Source of the DNA: G965197555 sp965197555
GTDB taxonomy: Bacteria; Chloroflexota; Dehalococcoidia; Lucifugimonadales; UBA3495
Length of the DNA: 64,000 nucleotides
Direction: 5' to 3'
Assembly (NCBI GenBank): GCA_965197555.1
Contig: OZ240213.1
Span: 3,968,001 to 4,032,000, forward strand
Notes under the pieces: generated by a model
What the model was told of the DNA's origin: nothing
What the model saw: the letters and a program-made list of their open reading frames with translations, nothing else
Databases searched by the model: none
Shown: positions 45,001 through 55,081 of the stretch, in pieces
How positions within the stretch are numbered: position 1 is the first letter of the stretch
How the letters are laid out: each line of letters begins with the position of its first letter
Program-made: the position numbers and the translations under genes

Positions 45001-46654
45001 GGCAGGCCCGGTCGCAGACCGACTCCCCTGCGGACGTGGGGAAGGCGGCGCGGTAAGCACGGGCGTCGTCGCTGTCGTCGGGCCGGCCGTTGCCGTTCGA
45101 GAGATCGTAGCGCACCGCGTTCAACTGCTCCAGGTTGCTGATCTCGATGAGGCGGTCGCCGTCAGCGTCGTACTCCCCGTTGGCGCCTTCGATGAACACC
45201 AACGGCATGGGGGCAGGGGCATCTCCGTGTTGGCCGCCGAACTCCGCGGCGGTCGCGGCGCCGTCGCCGTCGAAGTCGACCTTCAGGGCCGGATACTGGC
45301 TGCTGGTCCCGAAGTCCCAGAAGTCATCGGCTCCGGTCGCGTCGTCGTCGTCACCGTCGGCGTTATCCAGGTCGGCGTTCCAGTCTCTGTAGATGCCGGT
45401 GTATCCGGTGGGGGACTGCAACTGGGCCGTGGTCCGGCCCTCGCCATCGGTTCCGGCGCCGAAGATATCGGTATTCCAGTAGCTGTCGGTGATGGCGCCG
45501 CCCTGGTTCAATCCGACCAGCCCGCCGACCTGGTTGCCGCTTACGCTGCCGGTGGCGTAGCTGGCGATGATGGCGCCGCCGCGCTGGTTGTACCCAACCA
45601 GCCCGCCGGCATAGTTGCCGCTTACGCTGCCGGTGGCGTAGCTGGCGGTGATGGCGCCGCTGCTGCTGTTTCCCCCCACCAGCCCGCCGACATAGTTGTC
45701 CCGGCCGCTTACGCTGCCGGTGGCGTAGCTGGCGGTGATGGCGCCGCTGTTTTCCCCCACCAGTCCGCCGACATCGTCGATGCCGCTTGCGCTGCCGGTG
45801 GCGTAACTGGCGGTGATGGCGCCGCCGCTCCTGTTGTACCCCACCAGCCCGCCGACATAGGTGGCCCTGCCGCTTACGCTGCCGGTGGCGTAGCTGGCGG
45901 TGATTCCGCTGCTGTTGGCCCCAACCAGCCCGCCGACATAGTTGTCGCCGCTTACGCTGCCGGTGGCGTAGCTGGCGGTGATGGCGCCGCCGCTGCTGTT
46001 GTCCCCAACCAGCCCGCCGACATAGTTGTCCCTGCCGCTTACGCTGCCGGTGGCGTAACTGGCGGTGATTGTGCCGCTGTTTGATCCGGCCAGAATGCCG
46101 GTATAGCTGCGTCCCTCCATCTCGGCGTTAACCACTCGGGTATTACGGATTATGCCGGAACCGCCGACTCTGGCGAAGAGGCCAACGCTGACGGTGGCTC
46201 GACGGTGGATATACAGATTGGAGATGGTATGCCCGTTGCCCTCGAACTCGGCATTTAGCCCGGACCTATTGTCGTTGATGGGCAGCCACCCGTCGCCCCC
46301 GTTCCACTCGGGGTCGACCGCTCCGGCGGAGTAGCTGTCCGGGCTGTTGAAGTCCAGCGAGCTGGTCAGTTCGTAGCCCCGGCAGGCCCGGTCGCAGACC
46401 GACTCCCCTGCGGACGTGGGGAAGGCGGCGCGGTAAGCACGGGCGTCGTCGCTGTCGTCGGGCCGGCCGTTGCCGTTCGAGAGATCGTAGCGCACCGCGT
46501 TCAACTGCTCCAGGTTGCTGATCTCGATGAGGCGGTCGCCGTCAGCGTCGTACTCCCCGTTGGCCGTCTGGGAGTGGGCGATGCCTACTGTGAACGCCAG
46601 AATCAACAGTAAGAGCGTCAGTGGCAGGGTTATCGCTTTAACGATTCTTATCAT
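42005..46654 (-). CDS. Secreted GLUG-repeat protein of three near-identical 460-residue blocks
   Basis: 1549 residues from ATG 46654 (GAGG six bases upstream; the ATG at 46660 would leave no spacing). A signal peptide ends near AHSQ. Each of three blocks starts NGEYDADGDRLIEISNLEQL, contains GYELTSSLDF and a run of GLUG-type units (ITASYATGSVSG, YVGGLVGDNSS), and ends SSQYPALKVDFDGDG. GLUG repeats form right-handed beta-solenoid-like rods seen in secreted adhesins and IgA-protease-like proteins. The blocks are followed by one cadherin-like domain (LTYTLGAADAESF) and the shared C-terminal module (YDADRDEAIS, YFSGGI, IIGLYF). The block repeats are almost identical at DNA level. Inferred role: extracellular adhesin or filament. 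Confidence 0.87.
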   Translation of the reverse strand: MIRIVKAITLPLTLLLLILAFTVGIAHSQTANGEYDADGDRLIEISNLEQLNAVRYDLSNGNGRPDDSDDARAYRAAFPTSAGESVCDRACRGYELTSSLDFNSPDSYSAGAVDPEWNGGDGWLPINDNRSGLNAEFEGNGHTISNLYIHRRATVSVGLFARVGGSGIIRNTRVVNAEMEGRSYTGILAGSNSGTITASYATGSVSGRDNYVGGLVGDNSSGGAITASYATGSVSGDNYVGGLVGANSSGITASYATGSVSGRATYVGGLVGYNRSGGAITASYATGSASGIDDVGGLVGENSGAITASYATGSVSGRDNYVGGLVGGNSSSGAITASYATGSVSGNYAGGLVGYNQRGGAIIASYATGSVSGNQVGGLVGLNQGGAITDSYWNTDIFGAGTDGEGRTTAQLQSPTGYTGIYRDWNADLDNADGDDDDATGADDFWDFGTSSQYPALKVDFDGDGAATAAEFGGQHGDAPAPMPLVFIEGANGEYDADGDRLIEISNLEQLNAVRYDLSNGNGRPDDSDDARAYRAAFPTSAGESVCDRACRGYELTSSLDFNSPDSYSAGAVDPEWNGGDGWLPINDNRSGLNAEFEGNGHTISNLYIHRRATVSVGLFARVGGSGIIRNTRVVNAEMEGRSYTGILAGSNSGTITASYATGSVSGRDNYVGGLVGDNSSGGAITASYATGSVSGDNYVGGLVGANSSGITASYATGSVSGRATYVGGLVGYNRSGGAITASYATGSASGIDDVGGLVGENSGAITASYATGSVSGRDNYVGGLVGGNSSSGAITASYATGSVSGNYAGGLVGYNQRGGAIIASYATGSVSGNQVGGLVGLNQGGAITDSYWNTDIFGAGTDGEGRTTAQLQSPTGYTGIYRDWNADLDNADRNDDDATGADDFWDFGTSSQYPALKVDFDGDGAATAAEFGGQHGDAPAPMPLVFIEGANGEYDADGDRLIEISNLEQLNAVRYDLSNGNGRPDDSDDARAYRAAFPTSAGESVCDRACRGYELTSSLDFNSPDSYSAGAVDPEWNGGDGWLPINDNRSGLNAEFEGNEHTISNLYIHRRATVSVGLFARVGGSGIIRNTRVVNAEMEGRSYTGILAGSNSGTITASYATGSVSGRDNYVGGLVGDNSSGGAITASYATGSVSGDNYVGGLVGANSSGITASYATGSVSGRATYVGGLVGYNRSGGAITASYATGSASGIDDVGGLVGENSGAITASYATGSVSGRDNYVGGLVGGNSSSGAITASYATGSVSGNYAGGLVGYNQRGGAIIASYATGSVSGNQVGGLVGLNQGGAITDSYWNTDIFGAGTDGEGRTTAQLQSPTGYTGIYRDWNADLDNADRNDDDATGADDFWDFGTSSQYPALKVDFDGDGAATAAEFGGQGRAVPAPPVFTEGASATRSVAENTAAGENIGDPVAATDPDNDTLTYTLGAADAESFDIEESSGQLQTKAALDYETKTSYTVEVTATDPSGAGATITVTVTVTDVDLGTLGNRYDADRDEAISKEEAITAIREYFSGGITKAEAIEIIGLYFSSS
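42471..46565 (-). repeat. Three tandem 1,380-bp repeats, nearly identical
   Basis: Units at about 42471-43850, 43851-45230 and 45231-46565 (the last lacks the linker). Only a handful of substitutions are visible, for example C/T at 43474 against 44854 and the GTTACGG/GTCACCG difference at about 45351. The period is divisible by three, so copy number can change without breaking the frame. Confidence 0.92.
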
Positions 46655-47155
46655 TTGCATCCTCTTTAGACTCCAGCAACCCGCCGCTTTCCCAGCCGGA
46701 GAAGCAACTCAAGACAAAGGCGGATCGCTGCCAATTGAACTCCGGTGTTGCCAGCCGGACTCCGTACTTCTCCTGCACCATGACCACCTCACATCCCACA
46801 ACCCTTCGTCTATCCCCAAGGTAGCATCCTGTCTGGGCTCATGTATTAACTGACAATACCAGGTTGGCCGAATACTAGGAGAGATGGGCTATCAGGCAGG
46901 GGCATTGTAGGGGAATCTCAGCCAAAACGCACGCGAGCGCGTGATCCCAAATCCACCACCTAGCCCAGGGTAGAGGCGACGGGGAGCGAAATCCGGCTGA
47001 TGGGAGGCATTAGGGAGAGGTCCGGGCGTCGGCTATAACGGCCTGAGGGTTGTTTCGGGGGCCAAGAGCCGTTGTGGCGGGCAGTCTCGGCGGTTACAGG
47101 GCGCAACGCACCCGCGGCGGCCTGTCGGGGCCGCTTTTGGTGGCCTTTGGCCCGG
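46655..47155. other. Intergenic region
   Basis: Upstream region of the GLUG gene and flank of the IS1380-like transposase. I recognise no gene and no clear IS end here. Confidence 0.4.
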
Positions 47156-48688
47156 TCAGGTTAACGGTGGCCCGTGGGCCAAGGCGAGGATGCTCCGTCG
47201 GGCCGCCACCAACACCGGGTATGAGGGATGGCCCTGGCCCAGATTGATCAACAGGGTCCGGGCGTGCCGGACCACCCGTCCCGGAAGATTGATGACCCCG
47301 AAGCGCACCGCCTTCAGCCTTCGGCTCACCCACTCTTGACCCAAGGCCAACTGCTTCATCGCCGAGTTCAGGTTGAAGGCCAGCACCGTTATCGCCCACC
47401 AAGCGGCGTTGGCTCCGAACAGTCCCGAAGGCAGCCGCCCGCCCGCCAGGTCTTCCTTCAGCACGGAGTGCGCCTCCTCCCCCTTTCCGCACCGCTGTCT
47501 GGACCACCAGACCAACTCCTCCGGGTCAAGCTCCCGGTTGGTCACCACCCCAAAGACCTTGAACCACCCACCCTCGCCCATCTCACCCATCTCCATGATG
47601 GAGGGCAGTTCCAACTGGCTGGCCAGCCCCGCCAGGGGCGGGTTCCCCAGCGGCTCCCGGATGGCGATGAACCGGTACTCCGGGCTGTTCTTGGAGTGTC
47701 CTATCCAGTTGGGCACGAAGTTCACTTCCGCGTATTGCTGGCCCGTGGGCACCGGGCGTCCGTCCGCTTCCCGGTACAACTCCCGCCACTCCTCCTCACC
47801 CGCCTGGGCCACCGCAGCCTTGAACTCCGGGGTCACGTCCACCCCCACCGCGAACTCAATCACCCCGAAGCGTCGGTCTTTGCCCTCGGCGCAGTAGCGC
47901 AAGAACTCCTGCTGGTAGCCCGCCGTGTCCGAGCGCACCAGAACCCGCTCCACCCCCGAAGGCAGGTGCTCCAACGACTCCCTGAGCACCCGCAGTTGCT
48001 GGTGGCCCGCCGGCACGTTCCCGTCCCGAAACTCCGAGTGCAAGACCAGGCCGGCTTCGGACCAGTAGGTCGTCAGCGGCTGGTACGCCTTGTACTTCTT
48101 GTAGCAGTACAGGGCCTGCTCCTTGTGGGTCTCGATCAGGGTCGCGTCCATGTCCAGCGTCGCCCGCTCATGCCGGGTCTGGCCTTGGACGAAGCCAATC
48201 AGGTCGGCGTTGACCCGGCGCAGACCCAGAAGTCCGGCGGTGGGCGCCGGTATGAACGCGGTGTGGGCCTGCCTCCTGCTCTCCTCTTCCTCGTCGTGGA
48301 ATCTGTTCAGATACCGGAACACCGCCGAGGCCGAGGGCACACTGCGGCCGCGCTCCCGGCACCACCTCCCCAGCAGCCTCCGGCGCTCCCGCCGGCCCAT
48401 CCCGTGAGTCTCCGCCAGCCTCAACACCCGGCCCAAGCCCTCGTCCTTCTCCAACAGACGCAGGTCCTCCACGCATTCACCGCCGGCCAAGTTCAACAGC
48501 ACCAGAGAGGTGACCACTTGCTCATCGGTCCAGCCCTGGGCTCCTTCGACGCCCAGGTGCCGGCGGACCGACCGGGGCAAACCGGCAACCTGCCAAAGAT
48601 CCAGGTACGCCCCCAGACCGGCGAGAGCGGTCATCCCCGCCGTACCTTTCTCCTGGACGTATTGGAAAGGCAATGCTCCCTGGGGCAT
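47156..48688 (-). CDS. IS1380-family transposase
   Basis: 510 residues from ATG 48688 (MPQGALPFQYVQEK); a longer frame reaches 48727 but adds only unlikely residues. The catalytic acids appear as TLDMDATLIETHKEQALYCY (Asp), VLVRSDTAGYQQEFLRYC (Asp) and GEEAHSVLKEDLAGGRLPSG (Glu), matching IS1380-type DDE transposases of the IS4 group. Length is normal and the frame intact. I could not define its terminal inverted repeats. It lies beside the amputated helicase gene at 48793, which it or a linked deletion probably truncated. Confidence 0.85.
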   Translation of the reverse strand: MPQGALPFQYVQEKGTAGMTALAGLGAYLDLWQVAGLPRSVRRHLGVEGAQGWTDEQVVTSLVLLNLAGGECVEDLRLLEKDEGLGRVLRLAETHGMGRRERRRLLGRWCRERGRSVPSASAVFRYLNRFHDEEEESRRQAHTAFIPAPTAGLLGLRRVNADLIGFVQGQTRHERATLDMDATLIETHKEQALYCYKKYKAYQPLTTYWSEAGLVLHSEFRDGNVPAGHQQLRVLRESLEHLPSGVERVLVRSDTAGYQQEFLRYCAEGKDRRFGVIEFAVGVDVTPEFKAAVAQAGEEEWRELYREADGRPVPTGQQYAEVNFVPNWIGHSKNSPEYRFIAIREPLGNPPLAGLASQLELPSIMEMGEMGEGGWFKVFGVVTNRELDPEELVWWSRQRCGKGEEAHSVLKEDLAGGRLPSGLFGANAAWWAITVLAFNLNSAMKQLALGQEWVSRRLKAVRFGVINLPGRVVRHARTLLINLGQGHPSYPVLVAARRSILALAHGPPLT

Positions 48689-48696
48689 AATAACTG

Positions 48697-48768
48697 CACC
48701 TCGTTGGTGATGGCTTTGTTTGACCACTTACCATCATAGCCGGCTTCCCAGCCGGCTCCAACGAGGTG
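48697..48768. repeat. 11-bp inverted repeat around the transposase start
   Basis: CACCTCGTTGG at 48697-48707 pairs with CCAACGAGGTG at 48758-48768, with a smaller hairpin (CCGGCTTCCCAGCCGG) inside. It may be part of the IS end or a leader structure. Confidence 0.4.
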
Positions 48769-48792
48769 TTTCTTTTGGCTAGATGGTGGATC

Positions 48793-49121
48793 TGGGTGAT
48801 GGCTGACTTCCGTTTCGGCGCCGCCCCTATCTTGGTGGCAACCCACGTAGCCGCCCGTGGGTTGGATGTTGAGGCTATTGGCCAGGTCATCAACTATGAC
48901 CTGCCAGACTCTGACCTACTCTTCACCCACAGGGTCGGACGGACAGGCCGCATGGGCCGCTCCGGTGAGGCCGTGACGTTCATCACGCCGGATGAAGAGC
49001 AGAAGTGGCGTGAGATTAACCGGAGCGTCGGAGGCCGCTTCACTCGCCAACCATGGACTGCTGCCTGTAGGGTGGGACAACGCCCGCAGAGCGCCCCAAA
49101 GCAACGGATGGTGTCGGGGAC

Positions 49122-49125
<4 letters not shown>
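48793..49125 (+). pseudogene. C-terminal fragment of a DEAD-box RNA helicase
   Basis: Text from ADFRFGAAPILVATHVAARG through QVINYDLPDSDLLFTHRVGR to TGRMGRSGEAVTFITP contains helicase motifs V and VI. The motif V position usually Asp (ATDVAARG) is His here. All N-terminal motifs (Q, Walker A, DEAD) are missing, replaced by the IS1380-like transposase. The natural end overlaps the next start codon (TTGA), so helicase and typA were probably one operon. Not functional. Confidence 0.8.
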
Positions 49126-50952
<1,827 letters not shown>

Positions 50953-51184
50953 GCGTACCCCAGGGCGGACGTCCCATCGCGAATTCTTCCGTTGCAAACA
51001 TCGGCGATTGCCCCAAGCTCATCCCCTAAGGTGGACCCGATGGGGATCAAGCCTTACGGGATTCCCGCGTCGCTGCGTTTCTCGCAATGACAAAGGTTGC
51101 TCTTATGAGCGTGTCCCATAAACTCTTTTTCCTGGGGGTTGGTGAAGCAGTTAGCTGATAGAAACAACTGGCAGGTACGATACT
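50953..51184. other. Intergenic, with a short dispersed-repeat-like sequence
   Basis: About 51057-51095 reads GGGATTCCCGCGTCGCTGCG, then TTTCTCGCAATGACAAAGG. This resembles common intergenic repeats with a TCATTGCGAG core seen in many bacterial genomes. It lies at the left flank of the transposase gene. Confidence 0.4.
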
Positions 51185-52573
51185 ATGGTTTATAACCTTC
51201 TGCGCTGGGAGCGAGACCAGAGCTACTTGATGCCGCCGTCCATGAGGGATTGGTTGAGGGAGGGTCACCTGGCCTGGTTCATTATGGATGCAGTAGGCCA
51301 GATGGATCTGAGGGAGTTCTATTCAGCCTACCGAAGTGATGGCTGGGGTGCAGCGTCCTACGATCCGGGAATGATGGTGGCCATCCTGTTGTACGCCTAC
51401 TGCCTGGGTCTACGCAGTTCCAGGCGCATAGCCCGTGCTCTCGAGGAAGATGTAGGTTTCCGGGTGGTGGCGGCCAACCGGCAGCCAGACTTCCGTACCA
51501 TATGTCGCTTTAGGGCGGAGCAGGAGGAGGCGATCGAGGAGCTCTTTGTAGAGGTACTGAGGCTATGCCATGAAGCGGGTCTGGTGAAGCTGGGGGTAGT
51601 GGCTCTTGATGGGACGAAGGTGGCAGCCAACGTGGCGCTGGCCACCAACCGGAGCCACCAGGCCATTGAGGAAGAAGTGCAGCGCATGTTGGCAGAGGCC
51701 AAGGCAGCGGATGCTGAAGAGGATGCCCATTACGGTCCCGACCGACGAGGGGATGAGCTACCGGAAGGGCTAGGGGGACGGAGGGAGCGGCTCAAGCGCC
51801 TGAAGGAAGCCAAGGAACGTCTGCAGCGGGAGGCTGAAGCAGCAGCCAAGGCTGACCAAGAGCACGTGGAGCAACGGCGGGCAGAAGAAGAGGCCACAGG
51901 CAAAAAGAAGTGGGGGCGAAAGCCCAAGGTGGTAGAGCCACTTCCTACCGAAGAGGCGAAGGCTAATACCACCGACCCGGACAGCCGCGTCATGAAGACC
52001 AGGCAAGGGTACGTGCAGGGCTACAATGCCCAAGCGGTGGACGCGGAGGCCCGGTTGCTGCGCAAGGGTAAAGGCAAGGAGGCCAGGCTGGTCTTCATGG
52101 CCCACGCCCTGATGGATAACCGGCATGGAATGCTGGTGGACTTTCAGACCACCCAGGCGACGGGCACGGCGGAGCGGGATATTGTGCCGGAGCTGTTGGA
52201 TCAAGCCCGGGAGCGGGGCTTTCATCCCCGAACGCTGGGCGGAGACAAAGGCTACGACACCCGGGACTTCGTGGCGCACCTGCGCCGGCGTGGGGTTACG
52301 CCGCACGTCGCGCAGAACAACAAGGGGCGTTCCAGCGCCATTGATGACCGGACCACCCGGCATCCGGGGTACGCGGTCAGCCAGCGGATTCGGAAACGGG
52401 TTGAGGAGATCTTTGGGTGGATGAAGACGGTGGGCGGGTTCCGGCGGACCCGGTACCAGGGATTGGACCGGACTGGTCTGGCGGGGCACTTGGTGGCCAC
52501 GGCCTACAATCTGGTTCGGATGGCCAAGCTGCTGGGGCAGGCGGCGGCAACTCCGAAATCCCGGATGGCATGA
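51185..52573 (+). CDS. IS1182/IS5-type transposase, possibly chimeric
   Basis: 462 residues. The first ~285 residues are of IS1182 type (SYLMPPSMRDWLREGHLAWF, VALDGTKVAANVALATNRSH, a charged coiled-coil segment, MKTRQGYVQGYNAQAVD). From ARLLRKGKGKEARLVFMAHA on it reads like the C-terminal half of an IS5-type transposase (THVLMxNR-like region, GGDKGYDTRDFVAHLRRRGV, TPHVAQN, YAVSQRIRKRVEEIFGWMKT). The DDE residues are all represented: Asp in VALDGTK, Asp in GGDKGYD and Glu in RKRVEEIFGW. The frame is intact, so it may be active. Element ends were not identified. Confidence 0.82.
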   Translation: MVYNLLRWERDQSYLMPPSMRDWLREGHLAWFIMDAVGQMDLREFYSAYRSDGWGAASYDPGMMVAILLYAYCLGLRSSRRIARALEEDVGFRVVAANRQPDFRTICRFRAEQEEAIEELFVEVLRLCHEAGLVKLGVVALDGTKVAANVALATNRSHQAIEEEVQRMLAEAKAADAEEDAHYGPDRRGDELPEGLGGRRERLKRLKEAKERLQREAEAAAKADQEHVEQRRAEEEATGKKKWGRKPKVVEPLPTEEAKANTTDPDSRVMKTRQGYVQGYNAQAVDAEARLLRKGKGKEARLVFMAHALMDNRHGMLVDFQTTQATGTAERDIVPELLDQARERGFHPRTLGGDKGYDTRDFVAHLRRRGVTPHVAQNNKGRSSAIDDRTTRHPGYAVSQRIRKRVEEIFGWMKTVGGFRRTRYQGLDRTGLAGHLVATAYNLVRMAKLLGQAAATPKSRMA

Positions 52574-52929
52574 CCTGATAATGGGCTAGCTATGCCCGGT
52601 TCCCCCAAGAGGGCCGGTCCGCAAAACCGAATGGGCTGAAAGTCCCGTGTGAACGGCACAATTTCCTCCAACAGGACCAAGGCTTCAACCACTCGAAACG
52701 TCGATGCAGGACGCGAACTCCTTTCTTCAGCAGCCTGTTAGTATCACAACGACGGATTGCTGAATAAGATGGCTGACGGTTCTTGTCCAGCTACGAATCA
52801 ACGATCGTGGAAGGATCGCAGCGGCGCTGTGGCAGGTTCAATTTCCTCGTAGGAATCACCTCGCCAGTTAATCCGTCGTTGTAATATTAGGGTTGTCTGT
52901 CGGTTTTTTTGGTACTCACGGTTGATTGG
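52574..52929. other. Intergenic region
   Basis: Right flank of the transposase and upstream region of the Cache protein. No gene supported. A GAAAGTCCCGTGTGAACGG stretch near 52637 resembles part of a group II intron, but is too short to call. Confidence 0.35.
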
Positions 52930-53838
52930 ATGTACAGAATGCGCAACGGATTGCTTCTCGGTGGGTTGGCGACAGCATTGGCAGTCGCCGCGCTGGTTAT
53001 CTCCGTCATCGCCTTGGTCTCTCCGCCCGACGCGCTAGACGAGCTCGACGACTACGAGTTCCACCTGTCAGACCGTGGAGAGTTCACCGTGGACCTCGTG
53101 AGGCAGGCGCTCCGGCGTTATGACGAGGAGGGAAGGGAGGCTACTGTCAGCTACTACAACTCCCCAGAGAGCGAGGTCGGGGAATGGTACGTCTTCATCT
53201 TTGACGAGAACGACCAAGCCATAGCCCATCCCAACCACAACCTGCTGGGTCAGGACCTGAAGGGCGACTTGGGCGTCGACGTGGCCGGCTACCGGTTCGG
53301 CGAGGTGATGGTTGGGGCCGGCGAGCAGGGCCTGTGGGTGGACTTCATGTTCCTTAACCCCGCCAGCGGCAACCAGGAGTTCAAACACTCCTGGGTCGTC
53401 CGGCACGACGGACTGCTCTTCGGCTCCGGCTGGTACCAAGTCCTGCCCAGTTCGCCTCTGGACGTCACCAAGGCCGACCCTGCGGAGTACACGGTGGCCG
53501 TGGTGGACCGGGCCATCCGCTACCACAAGGCCCACGGCAGAGCGGGAGCGGTGCAGTACTACAACACCCCGGGAAGCGTGGACGGGGACTGGTATGTCTT
53601 TGTCGTTGATGAGAATGAAGAACTCATAGCCCACCGGGACCCATCACTGCTGGGCAAGCATATCGATGAAGTAGGCAACACCATTGACGGGAGAAGGTTC
53701 TCGGAGTTGGAGGTCACCGAAGCCGGGCGCTGGTTGGACTACGTCTTCGTCAACCCCGCCACAGGCGAGGAGGGAATCAAACACTCCTGGGTAATGCGCC
53801 ACGACGGGCTGATCATCGGTTCGGGCTGGTACGAATAA
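52930..53838 (+). CDS. Membrane-anchored protein with two tandem Cache-like sensor domains
   Basis: 302 residues from ATG 52930 (52939 also possible; neither has a strong ribosome site). Residues about 8-35 form one membrane segment. Then come two similar ~125-residue units: EFTVDLVRQALRRYDEEGRE ... WYVFIFDENDQAIAHPN ... LLGQDL ... KHSWVVRHDGLLFGSGWYQ, and EYTVAVVDRAIRYHKAHGRA ... WYVFVVDENEELIAHRD ... LLGKHI ... KHSWVMRHDGLIIGSGWYE. This matches single-Cache/Cache_2-like extracellular ligand-binding folds. There is no kinase, cyclase or methyl-accepting domain, and none is encoded next to it. It could be a stand-alone sensor or binding protein on the outer face. Ligand unknown. Confidence 0.85.
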   Translation: MYRMRNGLLLGGLATALAVAALVISVIALVSPPDALDELDDYEFHLSDRGEFTVDLVRQALRRYDEEGREATVSYYNSPESEVGEWYVFIFDENDQAIAHPNHNLLGQDLKGDLGVDVAGYRFGEVMVGAGEQGLWVDFMFLNPASGNQEFKHSWVVRHDGLLFGSGWYQVLPSSPLDVTKADPAEYTVAVVDRAIRYHKAHGRAGAVQYYNTPGSVDGDWYVFVVDENEELIAHRDPSLLGKHIDEVGNTIDGRRFSELEVTEAGRWLDYVFVNPATGEEGIKHSWVMRHDGLIIGSGWYE

Positions 53839-54255
53839 GAGACCCTCTCGATTCGATTGGACGCTTCGCGAGAACGTCCAAGCCCACCTCCGCGTCCTAG
53901 AAGCGAAGTGCGGACGGGAAGGTTGGTCTCGGCTAGGAGCAATTCATACCCCCCCGGCTTTTCCAGCTAAAACAGCCCCCCGACAGTCCCGCTGCGGGAC
54001 CCGTCCCCTGCCGCCGGGACCTTTCCGTCCCTTTCCAACAACCCTATCAACGCGCAATGAGAGTAAGTGGACTTCGCTGATATTTTGGCGGTATTCGTCC
54101 CCCAACAGCGGTAGTAACCTCAGTCAGGGAGTTTCGCAATTTTCTCGGTAATAGCAATGTTGTGTTTGAGTGGTATCCTCATAGTGCGAACTGAACCCGC
54201 AGGGACAGGAATGTTCTAGCGCACGACTTGCAACATCATTCTGAAAGGTGACGTT
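53839..54255. other. Intergenic region
   Basis: No gene supported. AAAGGTG at the end serves the next start codon. Confidence 0.4.
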
Positions 54256-54900
54256 ATGAGAATCAGAAGACTCGCTGCTCCGATTGCTATAACTTCGGCC
54301 CTGGTCGTCCTGGGCGGCGTGACCGCGGGACTGATCTGGGCCGGGGACCAAGCCCCAAGCTCTGTTCAGCCGAACCTGAAAGCTGTAGACCTCCCGCTTG
54401 AGCCTCCGGCCGCGGCTGAACCTATGTCTATGACTTGGTCGTCTGCACCGTCAGAGTCCCAGGTTAAACACTCCGCAAGAGCCGACAGTGCCGAATTGGG
54501 TGGTAGCGATGTCAATGGGCCCGCTACTGCCAGTGACGACACTCTGCCCACACTTCCGGAAAAGCCCGAACTGAAGTACCCCAACCTGGGCTCCAGTCTC
54601 GACCAGATGGTCGCCAGCGTCGAGGAGGGCGGGCTCTCCGCCAAGGAAGCCGCCGAAGACGCCCCGGTGCACCAGGAGGCATCCGTCGCGGTCACCATCT
54701 ACCTGTCAGGGAACGTGGACGACGTGGTGAAGCTACTGGAAGACAACGGCGGCTCGCCCCGCAACGTGGGCGAGGACTACATCGAAGCCTACGTGCCGGT
54801 GACGCTGCTGGGCCAGGTCTCGGAACGGCCCGGGGTCATCCGGGTGCGGGAAATCGCCCCACCGGAGGAGAACCAGAGCGGGCGTCCGGTCACCGGCTAG
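54256..54900 (+). CDS. Stand-alone subtilisin-propeptide-like exported protein
   Basis: 214 residues; AAAGGTG lies before ATG 54256. A signal segment (about 8-30) is followed by a Ser/Pro/Ala-rich stretch unlike anything in the neighbour. From about residue 94 the sequence is nearly the same, in DNA and protein, as residues 34-155 of the S8 protease that starts 181 bases downstream. Examples are DDTLPTLPEKPELKYPNLGS, VHQEASVAVTIYLSGN and SPRNVGEDYIEAYVPV. The segment has the pattern of a fervidolysin/I9-like propeptide, ending PGVIRVREI, but the catalytic domain is missing and the gene stops 10 residues later. It may act in trans as an inhibitor or folding aid for the protease, or be a leftover of a partial gene duplication. 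The frame is intact and it has its own start signals. Confidence 0.75.
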   Translation: MRIRRLAAPIAITSALVVLGGVTAGLIWAGDQAPSSVQPNLKAVDLPLEPPAAAEPMSMTWSSAPSESQVKHSARADSAELGGSDVNGPATASDDTLPTLPEKPELKYPNLGSSLDQMVASVEEGGLSAKEAAEDAPVHQEASVAVTIYLSGNVDDVVKLLEDNGGSPRNVGEDYIEAYVPVTLLGQVSERPGVIRVREIAPPEENQSGRPVTG

Positions 54901-55081
54901 GTCACCTGATCTCCCTCACCGACCGGCCACACCGCGTCGGTCGAGGCTTGTGCCCAGGAATAACGGAGCAATCCAGCAAAGCCACTAAGGGCGGAGGGGC
55001 TGAAGTCGCGCGGAAAATCGTGGTGCTTGCCTGGAATCGTTCTCCAAAGCGCCGTTAAGGTGCATCGGTGGAGGAAGCGAC

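Noticed and set aside
43847..46084. Alanine/glycine-rich 285-codon plus-strand frames repeated in the GLUG gene
   Set aside because: They exist only because the three 1,380-bp units are identical; antisense of ASYATG repeats.
42471..46565. CRISPR array
   Set aside because: Repeat units are 1,380 bp and coding; no short repeat/spacer pattern is present. The CARDB repeats were rejected on the same grounds.
47228..48739. 503-codon plus-strand frame over the IS1380-like transposase
   Set aside because: Antisense shadow, rich in His/Gln/Pro/Arg, without a recognisable domain.
52627..52660. Group II intron fragment (GAAAGTCCCGTGTGAACGG)
   Set aside because: Only a few matching bases, no domain V and no intron ORF nearby.
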